Below, piece by piece: positions 1-8,139 of a stretch of DNA of 64,000 bases; the stretch's first letter is position 1; each line of letters begins with the position of its first letter. The notes under the pieces are model-generated. The model made no database searches and was not told the DNA's origin. It saw only the letters and a list, made by a program, of their open reading frames with translations. Made by a program: the position numbers and the translations under genes. Source of the stretch: Mesorhizobium denitrificans (GTDB lineage Bacteria > Pseudomonadota > Alphaproteobacteria > Rhizobiales > Rhizobiaceae); assembly GCF_003403035.1 (NCBI RefSeq), contig NZ_QURN01000006.1, positions 1 to 64,000 on the forward strand, written 5' to 3'.

Positions 1-27
1 AACCGGAAGCATCTTGATGACCCCACG

Positions 28-63
28 TTAAGGGGTCCCGTTTGGACGAAAATCACCCCTTAA
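28..63. repeat. Inverted repeat, possible insertion-sequence end
   Basis: TTAAGGGGT (28-36) and ACCCCTTAA (55-63) are perfect 9-bp inverted arms around an 18-base spacer. A GGGTCC motif also recurs at 34-39 and 67-72. The repeat lies directly before the point where amidase homology begins, so it may be the end of an IS21-like element that cut off the 5' end of the amidase gene. No transposase is inside the window, so the family is a guess. Confidence 0.4.
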
Positions 64-133
64 GCAGGGTCCTCATTCCACGAAAAATCACAGACTGGCT
101 GCAGAGGCTAAGCTGAAGGGCACATTCGGTGCC

Positions 134-1360
134 GTGCCGTTCCTTCTCAAGGACTCCGGGCTGGCCTCGACACAACTTGCCTCCGATGTGGGATCGCGCC
201 TGTTTGCCGGCCTGAAGGCGAAGATAGATTCCACGCTCAATACCCGCTTCGTCGCCGATGGCTTTCTTTCATTCGCGAGAACGACCGTCCCGGAATTCTG
301 CATGGCGCCAACCACCGAAGCCGTACAGAACGGAGGGCCGACACTCAACCCTTGGGACCGTACGCGTTCGGCCGGCGGATCGAGTGGCGGCGCCGCGGCC
401 GCCGTCGCGTTGGGCGTCGTGCCGATCGCGCATGGAAGCGATGGCGGCGGTTCCATACGTATTCCAGCATCATGCTGCGGCGTCTTCGGGCTGAAGCCTT
501 CTCGCGGTCTCATACCGTATGGCCCCGCCCTCGGTGAAGGATGGAGAGGCCTGGCTGTCGATGGCGTTTTGTCGCGCACGGTTCGTGACACCGCAGCCGC
601 ACTCGATGGGATAGCCGGCATGGAACTCGGCCAGCCTTATGCGGCGCCGGCGCGCCCTGCATCATATCTGAGGTTCATCGAAGGTGAATTCGATCGCCCG
701 CTCAGGATTGCGAAGTGGACGCACAGCTGGAACGACATCGATGTTGCGCCTGAATGCCTCGATGCGGTTGCCGCTGCCGAGCGTCATCTCCTGGCTCTGG
801 GTCACGAGGTGATCGACGCACCGCTTCCTCCGTTGAAATACGACGCATTCGTGGATGCGATCATCGACGTGATGGCCGCAAGCGTGACCATGACGGTCAA
901 TGGCTATCTCCGACTTGTCGGTCCGAAGCATCTGCCGGCCCTTCTCGAGCCAGCCATCCTCGATGCCTATCGCTTGGGCGAGGCCATGCAAGCGGAGACG
1001 TACGCCTTGGCGATCAACCGCTTTCATTCGGTTGCCCGCCTGATGGAGACTTATATCGCTGCCTGCGATGTCATTTTGACGCCAACGCTGACCCAGCCAC
1101 CCGTCAAGCTCGGCGAAATTTCCATGGACAATGATTTCAGGTCGTTCCGCAGGAAAGCAGGTCGCTACACGACCTTCCTTGCTGTCATCAACGCATCGGG
1201 CCAACCCGCCGCAAATGTGCCGCTCCATTGGACCGATGGGAATTTGCCAATCGGAGTACAGCTTATCGGTCGGTTTGGCGCGGAGGCGACGCTTCTGCGA
1301 TTGTCCTCCAACCTGGAGGGCATCGCGCCATGGCGGGATCGACGGCCTCCGCCTTCGTAG
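134..1360 (+). CDS. Amidase-signature enzyme, 5'-truncated (probable pseudogene)
   Basis: This belongs to the amidase signature family, which hydrolyses amides with a Ser-cisSer-Lys triad. The Lys is in PFLLKD (residue 6 from the GTG), the glycine-serine motif GGSSGG is at 81-86 and the nucleophile Ser is at about 107 in GGGSIRIPA. Family members usually have about 70-80 residues before PFLLKD. Here homologous residues (RLAAEAKLKG) extend back only to about base 92, and an in-frame stop lies at 29-31. The GTG at 134 is therefore only the first available codon and no good ribosome site precedes it. The catalytic residues remain, but the N-terminal part of the fold is missing, so the gene is probably dead. 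It converges with the TetR gene. Confidence 0.75.
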   Translation: MPFLLKDSGLASTQLASDVGSRLFAGLKAKIDSTLNTRFVADGFLSFARTTVPEFCMAPTTEAVQNGGPTLNPWDRTRSAGGSSGGAAAAVALGVVPIAHGSDGGGSIRIPASCCGVFGLKPSRGLIPYGPALGEGWRGLAVDGVLSRTVRDTAAALDGIAGMELGQPYAAPARPASYLRFIEGEFDRPLRIAKWTHSWNDIDVAPECLDAVAAAERHLLALGHEVIDAPLPPLKYDAFVDAIIDVMAASVTMTVNGYLRLVGPKHLPALLEPAILDAYRLGEAMQAETYALAINRFHSVARLMETYIAACDVILTPTLTQPPVKLGEISMDNDFRSFRRKAGRYTTFLAVINASGQPAANVPLHWTDGNLPIGVQLIGRFGAEATLLRLSSNLEGIAPWRDRRPPPS

Positions 1361-1363
1361 AGC

Positions 1364-1981
1364 CTATGAGTTGGCCGGTACGCGGCATCCGTCCAGGACG
1401 AGGCTGGCATAGTAGTCTGCGATCCTGTCAGGTGTCAGCGGGCCACCCGACTTGTACCAGGCAGGGGTAGAGTTGCAGATGCCGATAATGCTGTTCACGA
1501 CAAGCGTCGTAGGAATGTCCTGAAAAATGCCCTGCTCGACACCTTTTTGGTAGACCTGCTTGAACAGCTGGTCATATTCCCTCTTGCGCTTGGTAATAAC
1601 CTTCTGCTGCGCGTCCGTTAGTTCACCTTGGTCGCGGAAATAGATTGCCGACCAGGCCGCGCGATCCAGTACGTTGAGAGCATGCTTGCGGATCATGGAG
1701 GCGAGCATCGCATCTGGAGCATCGTCGGTATCGACGAGCGTTTCCATATCCGCCCACCATGCGTCATGGATCTTGGTGAATATCTCCCACAACACCTGAT
1801 TCTTGTTTTTGAAATAGTAGTAGACGACAGACTTGGTGTACCCAAGGCTGGAGGCGATATCGTCAATAGTGACACCTCTGATGCCGCCGTCAGCGAAGAG
1901 TTTGGCCGCAGTTGCAAGGATCTCATCTTGCACGTAGGCCTGCTTTTTCGCCTTCAGTTCTTCCCGCAGTGTCAGATTCAT
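1364..1981 (-). CDS. TetR/AcrR-family transcriptional regulator
   Basis: The protein has 205 residues. The N-terminal helix-turn-helix (about residues 17-62) contains GVTIDDIASSLGYTKSVVYY, the typical TetR recognition region, followed by a helical ligand domain. The family represses by binding a palindrome and lets go when it binds a ligand. It is transcribed away from the ABC importer at 2412, separated by 430 bases, so control of that importer and the downstream oxygenase genes is plausible from position. Its ligand cannot be read from the sequence. Confidence 0.85.
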   Translation of the reverse strand: MNLTLREELKAKKQAYVQDEILATAAKLFADGGIRGVTIDDIASSLGYTKSVVYYYFKNKNQVLWEIFTKIHDAWWADMETLVDTDDAPDAMLASMIRKHALNVLDRAAWSAIYFRDQGELTDAQQKVITKRKREYDQLFKQVYQKGVEQGIFQDIPTTLVVNSIIGICNSTPAWYKSGGPLTPDRIADYYASLVLDGCRVPANS

Positions 1982-2411
1982 AGCAGCTCACCCATCGATC
2001 TGTCCCGCCGACGCGATTGCTGAACATAGCAAATCATCCGTCGTGCATATCGTCGAACTTATAGAAATTCTGACCCGCGCGTCAATGAATTCCTGCCTTG
2101 GGTCGAAAAATCCGGGTCTTAATGGGGCTCTAGGGATATCTTTCGTCGGCCAATGCCGATGAAAGTCGCCGGGCTGTCGCAGCATCTGCGGCGCAATGTT
2201 TCCGGGATTGCAGATTGGCTGCGCACCCTTGCATTTCTCCAGTCTCGAAGTGGAATGCTTGCAGCGTAACGCGGGCTTTATGTCAGGCCAGCCTCAACTT
2301 TTCGTTCTGCTTCAAGGGCCTATGGATTTCCCGAGCAATTCTGTTGACTGATCGGAATTTTTTACATACTCTCGGGTCAAATAAGATGTCCGACGGATAT
2401 CAGGCCAAGTT
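1982..2411. other. Divergent intergenic region between TetR gene and ABC importer
   Basis: These 430 bases hold no convincing gene. A TTGACT at 2344-2349 followed by AT-rich sequence (TACATACT at 2363-2370) may be part of a promoter for the importer, but the spacing to a -10 box is poor. I found no clear TetR palindrome by eye. Confidence 0.4.
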
Positions 2412-3218
2412 ATGAACCACATCCCAGACACCGTAAATCTGTCTCGAATGCACCCGGTCGGAGAACCCGACAAGCCGATCTTGCGGCTCGAGGCGATCCG
2501 AAAGAAGTTCGGCGAGCATGTCGTTCTCGACGATGTGAACATCTCGCTCAAATCGGGCGAGGTGGTCGCGATTATCGGGCCGAGCGGTTCCGGCAAGAGC
2601 ACCTTGCTGCGCTGCGTCAACATGCTCGGGCCCGCGACCAGCGGTCGCGTTGTCATCGGTGACCTCGTCATCGACGAGGCTGTCCCGCCAACCGCACAAC
2701 AGCTGACCCAGTTGCGACGCTCAGTCGGAATGGTGTTTCAGTCCTTCAATCTGTTTCCGCATATGTCGGTTTTGCGGAATGTCAGCCTTCCTCAAGAACG
2801 CGTTCTTGGCCGGTCCCGCAAGGATGCCAACAAACGATCTCTGGAACTGCTGGCGCGGGTCGGTCTGGAAGACAAGGCGGACCAGTATCCGGCCAGGTGC
2901 TCGGGTGGCCAACAGCAGCGTATCGCGATTGCCCGCGCTCTCGCGCTTGAGCCTCAGATCATGCTTTTCGACGAGCCCACCTCTGCGCTCGATCCCGAAC
3001 TCGGCCTCGAGGTCCTCGCAGTCATGCAGGAACTGGCGCGCTCGGGCATGACCATGCTGGTCGTTACTCACGAAATGAACTTTGCGGAAACGGTCTCCGA
3101 CCGTGTGATCATCATGGCTGATGGTAAGATTATCGAGGAAGGCGCAAGCAGGGAGGTCATAAGAAATCCCACGTCCGACCGGGCAAAGCGCTTCCTCAAA
3201 GCGGTGAAAGACCGGTGA
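2412..3218 (+). CDS. Polar amino-acid ABC transporter, ATP-binding protein
   Basis: This is the 268-residue ATPase of a HisP/GlnQ-type importer. Walker A is GPSGSGKST (about 56-64), the signature is CSGGQQQR, Walker B is IMLFDEPTSALDPE and the switch histidine is in VVTHEM. It should form the cytoplasmic dimer that powers the two permeases encoded next. Its GTGA end overlaps the next start by four bases, so the genes are translationally coupled. A second possible start (ATG 2448) would remove 12 residues; the first is kept because nothing decides between them. Confidence 0.93.
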   Translation: MNHIPDTVNLSRMHPVGEPDKPILRLEAIRKKFGEHVVLDDVNISLKSGEVVAIIGPSGSGKSTLLRCVNMLGPATSGRVVIGDLVIDEAVPPTAQQLTQLRRSVGMVFQSFNLFPHMSVLRNVSLPQERVLGRSRKDANKRSLELLARVGLEDKADQYPARCSGGQQQRIAIARALALEPQIMLFDEPTSALDPELGLEVLAVMQELARSGMTMLVVTHEMNFAETVSDRVIIMADGKIIEEGASREVIRNPTSDRAKRFLKAVKDR

Positions 3219-3859
3219 GCGCCGATATGATCCACGGCGTGGCGTTGGGGATCCCTTGGACCCTTGCAGTGACTGCTGCCGCCTTCCTGATTGGCGCCGC
3301 TTTGGGGCTGCCACTGTGTGCGATGCGTATGTCCAAACTTCCGCCGCTTCGCTTCATCGGGCTTGCATACATCATCCTCTTCCGGTCCATTCCGCCGCTT
3401 CTGTTGGTGTTCTTTTTCTTCTTTGGACTCGGATCGGGTTTCTTGCCGATTTCGGCATTCCAGGGCGCGGTTCTGGGTCTGGGGCTGATCACCGCAGCGA
3501 ATATGGCAGAAATCTACCGGGGTGCGCTGAGTGCAATCCATTTCGGTCAGTGGGATGCGTCAGAAGCGCTCGCTTTACCCTCTTACAGCACCTACATCGA
3601 TATCATCGCCCCGCAGCTTATCAGGGTTTCCCTTCCGTCGGCGGCAAGTTATGCCGTGGGGTTGTTGAAGGAATCTGCAATCGCCTCAACCATTGGCGTT
3701 ACCGACATATCTTTCAACGCCAACTATATCGCGAAATCTACCTACCAAGGTTTGACTGTATTTGGGATAGCGGCGCTGTTCTATATTATGATCAGCCTGC
3801 CTATTGCTGCATTGGCGCGCTTTGCTGATCAGAAGCTAAGAGCGAGGGTCGCGCTATGA
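3215..3859 (+). CDS. Polar amino-acid ABC transporter, permease 1
   Basis: This is a 214-residue inner-membrane permease of the HisM/GlnP type with about five hydrophobic helices. It includes the segment FRSIPPLLLVFFFFF and a cytoplasmic EAA-like loop (ASEALALPSYSTYIDIIAPQ). It starts with GTG inside the end of the ATPase gene and ends in an ATGA overlap with permease 2, as is usual in these operons. It should pair with the next protein to form the membrane channel. Confidence 0.9.
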   Translation: MSADMIHGVALGIPWTLAVTAAAFLIGAALGLPLCAMRMSKLPPLRFIGLAYIILFRSIPPLLLVFFFFFGLGSGFLPISAFQGAVLGLGLITAANMAEIYRGALSAIHFGQWDASEALALPSYSTYIDIIAPQLIRVSLPSAASYAVGLLKESAIASTIGVTDISFNANYIAKSTYQGLTVFGIAALFYIMISLPIAALARFADQKLRARVAL

Positions 3860-4515
3860 GCGATATCGCTGCTTTCTGGCTCGACAGCTTGCCACAGTTG
3901 CTGGCCGGACTTTCTATCAGCCTGCAGGTCACCGGTGCCGCTCTGGCGATCGGCTTCCCGCTGGGTCTGCTGCTTGCTCTTGGCGTGCAGTCCAAGGTCA
4001 AGGCCGTAAAACTGCCCAGTCTTTGCCTTGTTGAGATAGGCCGCGGCGCGCCTGCGCTCGTCGTGCTGCAGTTCGCGTATTTTGGGTTGCCGCAGGGTGG
4101 CCTGACGCTGTCGGCATTTGCTGCGGCTGTCTTTGCCCTGGCGTGGAACACCGGCGCTTACACCAGTGAAATCATTCGTGCGGGGCTCGAGTCCGTGCCG
4201 TTCGGAGAGATCGAAGCGGCCTCGGCTATGGGGATGCTCCCGCGGGATACACTGCGGTTTGTGATAATTCCCCAAGGCTTAAGAGTTGCCGCGCCAGCGT
4301 TGCTCGGTTTTGCCGTTGCAGTACTTCAGGCCACGTCGCTTTGCTTTGCTATCGCGCTGCCTGAGCTGACCAGCAACGCATATATGATCGGAACGATTAC
4401 GTTTCGTTACATGGAAATACTTTCACTCGCAGGGATTCTCTATGCCGCTATCTGTGTACCAGCGACCATAGCGGTTGGAGTGCTGGAGCAACGGCTAGGC
4501 AAACACGCTCTGTAG
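3856..4515 (+). CDS. Polar amino-acid ABC transporter, permease 2
   Basis: This is the second permease (219 residues) of the HisM/GlnP family. It has several membrane segments and an EAA-type loop (GEIEAASAMGMLPRDTLRFV) that contacts the ATPase. The start codon overlaps the stop of permease 1. The importer belongs with the substrate-binding protein 55 bases downstream. Confidence 0.9.
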   Translation: MSDIAAFWLDSLPQLLAGLSISLQVTGAALAIGFPLGLLLALGVQSKVKAVKLPSLCLVEIGRGAPALVVLQFAYFGLPQGGLTLSAFAAAVFALAWNTGAYTSEIIRAGLESVPFGEIEAASAMGMLPRDTLRFVIIPQGLRVAAPALLGFAVAVLQATSLCFAIALPELTSNAYMIGTITFRYMEILSLAGILYAAICVPATIAVGVLEQRLGKHAL

Positions 4516-4569
4516 CCGAAGCAAGAACGACACCGGGATAAACATAAACTGTAATGGGAGATCCAACCA

Positions 4570-5391
4570 ATGGCCAAGCTTAGACTTCTCGCCTCTGCCG
4601 CCCTTATTGCGGTATCGACAGGGGCTTATGCCCAAGATTGCAAGCCTGCGCACGAATTCAAGACGGTGACGCCCGGCAAGCTCACAATGGCTATCTACAA
4701 CTATCCACCGTTTACGATGATAACGTCCGACAACAAGGCCTCCGGCATTGACGATGAGATGATCAAGCTCACTGCCAAGGCAAACTGCCTGGAAGTGGTT
4801 CCGCTGAATCTTGCACCGGCGGCTGTCGTCCAGTCAGTTATTTCCGGCAAGGCGGATGTCGCCGTGGGTGCCTGGTACCGTTCGGAAGAAAGAAGCAAGG
4901 TGTTGGGCGTAACGCTTCCCACCTACATCGATCCCATGACATCGATTTCGAAGGATGGAGTCGACACGGTCGATGGCATGATGGGAAAGAGCGTCGGTAC
5001 GGTCCAGGGTTATACCTGGAATGGTACGCTCCAAAAGGTCTTCGGCACCAACTTGAAGCTCTATCCTGATGGCCTTGCCATGTACACAGATCTTGAAGCC
5101 GGTCGCCTCGATGTGGCCTTGGACGGATCCGTGGCTCCTGTCGAAGCTATGAAGGGCGGGCGCTTGGTTGGTTTCAAAACTGCACTCGTGAAATCAGACG
5201 AGCGCATACCTGACACGGTCCAGCCGCCACAAAGCACGATCCTCTATACATTTGGCAACAAGGGTCTTGGCGAGGCGCTCGACGAAACCGTCACCAAGGT
5301 CCACGAGGACGGTTCGCTTGCCAAGTGGCTTACAGATGCGGGCTACGATCCCAAGATGGGTGATGTGGGCGAGCCGCGGTTCGTCAAGTAG
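4570..5391 (+). CDS. Periplasmic amino-acid-binding protein of the ABC importer
   Basis: This is a 273-residue family 3 solute-binding protein. A Sec signal peptide (about residues 1-21, ending AYA) precedes a two-lobe fold with YNYPPFT near the binding site and SGKADVAVGAW. The family captures polar amino acids or opine- and onium-like derivatives. Because the next genes are onium-type Rieske oxygenases, an N-methylated or sulfonium amino acid is a reasonable inferred substrate. A ribosome site (GGGAG) precedes the ATG at 4570. Confidence 0.9.
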   Translation: MAKLRLLASAALIAVSTGAYAQDCKPAHEFKTVTPGKLTMAIYNYPPFTMITSDNKASGIDDEMIKLTAKANCLEVVPLNLAPAAVVQSVISGKADVAVGAWYRSEERSKVLGVTLPTYIDPMTSISKDGVDTVDGMMGKSVGTVQGYTWNGTLQKVFGTNLKLYPDGLAMYTDLEAGRLDVALDGSVAPVEAMKGGRLVGFKTALVKSDERIPDTVQPPQSTILYTFGNKGLGEALDETVTKVHEDGSLAKWLTDAGYDPKMGDVGEPRFVK

Positions 5392-5404
5392 ACACAGGCA
5401 ACGG

Positions 5405-5432
5405 GAGCACCTGGCGCGTTCAGGTGCTCTTT
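5405..5432 (+). terminator. Hairpin, possible terminator after the ABC importer
   Basis: GAGCACCTG (5405-5413) pairs with CAGGTGCTC (5421-5429) around a 7-base loop and is followed by TTTC. The stem is perfect but the U tract is short, so it may only reduce read-through into the oxygenase genes. Confidence 0.55.
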
Positions 5433-5495
5433 CACCGCGTATTCGGGCGCGGACGTCGCTGTTTTAGCGAGAACGTCCAATCTGGAGGCAAGTCA

Positions 5496-6746
5496 ATGAA
5501 CGAAATCGCCAAAGTAGAGAACGGTGACCCGGTAGAGGGAGGCACCAGAACATTTGTCGAAGCGCTGTTGCGCCAGCAGCGCAAAGATTTCAGCCTCCGG
5601 CCGGAATTCCACCTTTCCGACGAGATTTATCGCCTCGACATTGATCGAGTGCTTATGCCGCACTGGCAGTGCGTCAACCACGTCACCGCCATTCCCAATG
5701 TCGGTGATTACATTGTCTTTCACTACGATCGCGAGTCGGTCATCGTCGTGCGCGGCGCTGACAATGAGATCAGGTCTTTCGCCAATGTCTGTCGCCATCG
5801 CGGCTCGCGCATATGCGAAACGTCCGGACATGCACGCGGCGGCGTGCTCGTCTGCCCATACCACGCATGGTCCTATGGCCTCGATGGCTCGCTGGCACAT
5901 GCACGCATGATGCCGCGGGATTTCGATAAGGCCAGCTACGGGCTAACGCCTATCGCGACCAAAGTTGTTCAAGGTCTTATCTTTGTCAGCTTGTCGGACG
6001 ACCCGCTCGGGTTTGATGATTGCGAGGCCAACATCAATGCCACGCTCGGTGTTTATGGGTGGGCAGATGCGAAAGTCGCGCATCAATCGAGTATCGTGTT
6101 TTCTGCCAACTGGAAATTGGCTCTGGAAAATCAGGTCGAATGTTACCATTGCGCGCCCTCCCACCCGGAGTTTTCGGTCGTTCATGGGCAATCGACCGCG
6201 AGCGAAAAGAAGCTCATTGCCCAGATGAACGCGAAGGCCGATGCGCAGGGTATACGCGTCGAGACACGCGACCATTGGGCGCTTGCAGCACTTGAGGGGC
6301 AGGAGCAGGCCTATTCCGAACGCTATCCGATGAGTGCGAACGCATGCACGGCCAGCAAGGACGGTTCACCGCTGGGTCCCTTGATGGGCGAATTCAAGCA
6401 ATATGATAACGGCATGGCGGTCTGCTATGTCGGGCCAATGAACCATTGCCTGAGCTATGGCGATTACGGCGCTATTTTCCGGTACACGCCGCGCTCGGTT
6501 TCGGAAACGGAACTTGCCGTTGTCTGGCTTGTGCGCGGGGACGCGGTCGAGGGCAAGGACTACAATCTCGACGACCTGACATGGATGTGGAAGGTCACAG
6601 CAGCGGCCGACAAGAAAATCGTCGAAGAAAACCAGCTCGGGGTTTCATCCCGGTTCTACAAGCCCGGACCCTACGCGCTGCCGATCGAAGAAAAGACGGT
6701 TCGCTTCACGGAATGGTATCTGCAGTCACTTGCGGATGCGATCTGA
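5496..6746 (+). CDS. Rieske non-heme iron oxygenase, alpha subunit (onium-type)
   Basis: This is a 416-residue terminal oxygenase. The Rieske [2Fe-2S] ligands are C99, H101, C120 and H123 (CRHRG ... CPYH). The mononuclear iron site is in ECYHCAPSH, with H218 and H223, and the bridging residue is Glu215 rather than Asp. That Glu variant is known from carnitine and other quaternary-amine monooxygenases (CntA/GbcA group), so demethylation or cleavage of an onium compound is inferred. The start at ATG 5496 is chosen because GGAGG lies just upstream; an earlier in-frame codon at 5424 lacks this. Electrons should come from the ferredoxin and reductase encoded downstream. Confidence 0.9.
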   Translation: MNEIAKVENGDPVEGGTRTFVEALLRQQRKDFSLRPEFHLSDEIYRLDIDRVLMPHWQCVNHVTAIPNVGDYIVFHYDRESVIVVRGADNEIRSFANVCRHRGSRICETSGHARGGVLVCPYHAWSYGLDGSLAHARMMPRDFDKASYGLTPIATKVVQGLIFVSLSDDPLGFDDCEANINATLGVYGWADAKVAHQSSIVFSANWKLALENQVECYHCAPSHPEFSVVHGQSTASEKKLIAQMNAKADAQGIRVETRDHWALAALEGQEQAYSERYPMSANACTASKDGSPLGPLMGEFKQYDNGMAVCYVGPMNHCLSYGDYGAIFRYTPRSVSETELAVVWLVRGDAVEGKDYNLDDLTWMWKVTAAADKKIVEENQLGVSSRFYKPGPYALPIEEKTVRFTEWYLQSLADAI

Positions 6747-6835
6747 TTTCTGACGGTGCGTCTAGTTCGACAGTTGTAAAGCCACACGTGTCGCGATGGC
6801 CTCGCCCGCGCATGAGGTTACCCGGAGGTGAGGAT

Positions 6836-7156
6836 ATGGAGCAGGCTGACACCACGTGGATTGATGTGTGCAGCATCGACGACATCGACGAAGGCGGCAT
6901 GTACGAGTTCCAGCATGATGCGAACAGGATCGTCATCTATCGTCTGGAGGACGGACTTTTTGCCACCGATAACGTCTGCACGCACGAGTTCGCGCTCCTG
7001 TCGGAAGGATGGCTCGAAAACGGGACGATCGAATGTCCTCTGCACGGTGCGTTGTTCGACGTAAAAACCGGCCGGGTCGAACGCGGGCCCGCGGACTGCG
7101 CTTTGAAAACCTATGCCGTCCGGACTGAGGGGACGAGGGTGCTGTGTTCCGTCTGA
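6836..7156 (+). CDS. Rieske-type [2Fe-2S] ferredoxin
   Basis: This is a 106-residue soluble ferredoxin of the NirD/BphF type. The cluster ligands are in CTHEFALL and CPLHGALFD (C-X-H and C-X2-H). It would carry electrons from the FAD reductase at 8140 to the two oxygenases in the cluster. The start ATG 6836 follows GGAGGTGAGG, a strong ribosome site. It sits 89 bases behind the first oxygenase and 37 bases before the racemase-like gene, probably in one transcript. Confidence 0.9.
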   Translation: MEQADTTWIDVCSIDDIDEGGMYEFQHDANRIVIYRLEDGLFATDNVCTHEFALLSEGWLENGTIECPLHGALFDVKTGRVERGPADCALKTYAVRTEGTRVLCSV

Positions 7157-7193
7157 AATTGCGAAGCGCGTTCAGTTTCCAGAGAGGCCGACT

Positions 7194-7985
7194 ATGTCGC
7201 GACGTATAAACTTCATCAATCCGTTCGGTTCATCAGTGTATGACGAGCTGATCAAGAAGACGCTCGGTCATTTCTGTGCCGCCGACACCGTGATGGAGGT
7301 TACCCATCTCGATGCGTGCCCGCCCGACATCGACTTCTTCTACTCCAAACACATGATAGAGCAGTCGCTATACGAGAGCGTCATGGTGTCTGAGGAGCAG
7401 GGCTATGACGCGGTGATCGTCGGATGCCTCTACGATCCCGGCGTCCGCGTCGCTCGCGAACTCGTGGACATTCCAGTGATAGGCCCCCTCGAAGCATCGT
7501 TCCAGATGGCCGCCTATTATGGCCATTCGACCATGGTGCTAACGGACCATCGCAAGGCGGTGCCATACCTTTACGACGAAGCGCAACGCAACGGCCAAGG
7601 CAATTCTGTGCGCGGGGTGGATGCTATCGATTGGTTCGTGAAGGACATGATCAACGACCGTGCTGCCGTCGCTCGAGACGTCGTCAAGCTTTCAAGGGAG
7701 GCGGCGAACCGGTTCGGTGCTGAAACCGTTATCATGGGTTGCACGATCATCGCTGCGATCTACCAGGAATACCTGATGGACGGCGGCGAGCCATCCGAGG
7801 TGCCAATCATCAATCCCAACCTGATGGCCCTCAAAATGGCTGAGGGCTTGGCGGATCTGAAGCAGAAGGGCGGCTACTTCATCGCACGACAAGGCTACTA
7901 TATGAAGCCGACGGGTCACTTTGCCGACGAGTTCGCGCGCGCTCGCAAAGTCTGGAATTCGAATAAGCCCGATTTCAGCGCGTAG
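7194..7985 (+). CDS. Asp/Glu/hydantoin racemase family protein
   Basis: The protein has 263 residues and two conserved Cys motifs that mark the two-base racemase site of this superfamily: GCLYDPG in the N-terminal half and MGCTII in the C-terminal half. Members racemise amino acids or hydantoins or isomerise maleate, without a cofactor. In this cluster it may convert the product of the oxygenases into the usable enantiomer, which is inference. The ATG 7194 follows AGAGAGG; a longer in-frame version from 7113 would overlap the ferredoxin gene and is not preferred. Confidence 0.82.
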   Translation: MSRRINFINPFGSSVYDELIKKTLGHFCAADTVMEVTHLDACPPDIDFFYSKHMIEQSLYESVMVSEEQGYDAVIVGCLYDPGVRVARELVDIPVIGPLEASFQMAAYYGHSTMVLTDHRKAVPYLYDEAQRNGQGNSVRGVDAIDWFVKDMINDRAAVARDVVKLSREAANRFGAETVIMGCTIIAAIYQEYLMDGGEPSEVPIINPNLMALKMAEGLADLKQKGGYFIARQGYYMKPTGHFADEFARARKVWNSNKPDFSA

Positions 7986-8042
7986 CCCGTTCACTGCCGC
8001 GAAGGGCGCGATGCATGACGCCGTAAGTCGAAATTTGACTAT

Positions 8043-8083
8043 TTAGTATGTTTAAAAAAACGAATAGACAGATTTAATACTAA
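8043..8083. promoter_or_regulatory. AT-rich inverted repeat before the reductase gene
   Basis: TTAGTAT (8043-8049) and ATACTAA (8077-8083) form inverted arms 27 bases apart in the only strongly AT-rich stretch of the catabolic cluster (about 8031-8085). It separates the racemase-like gene from the reductase-oxygenase pair. It may be an operator or internal promoter region; no clear -10/-35 pair was found. Confidence 0.35.
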
Positions 8084-8139
8084 GCGGTATCTTCTGCTTG
8101 TTGGGTTGATACGCGAATGAGGTCGGAAGGGTTGCGGCG

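Noticed and set aside
6446-6835. Long N-terminal extension of the Rieske ferredoxin
   Set aside because: The extension overlaps the first oxygenase gene; GGAGGTGAGG and ATG 6836 give a normal-size ferredoxin.
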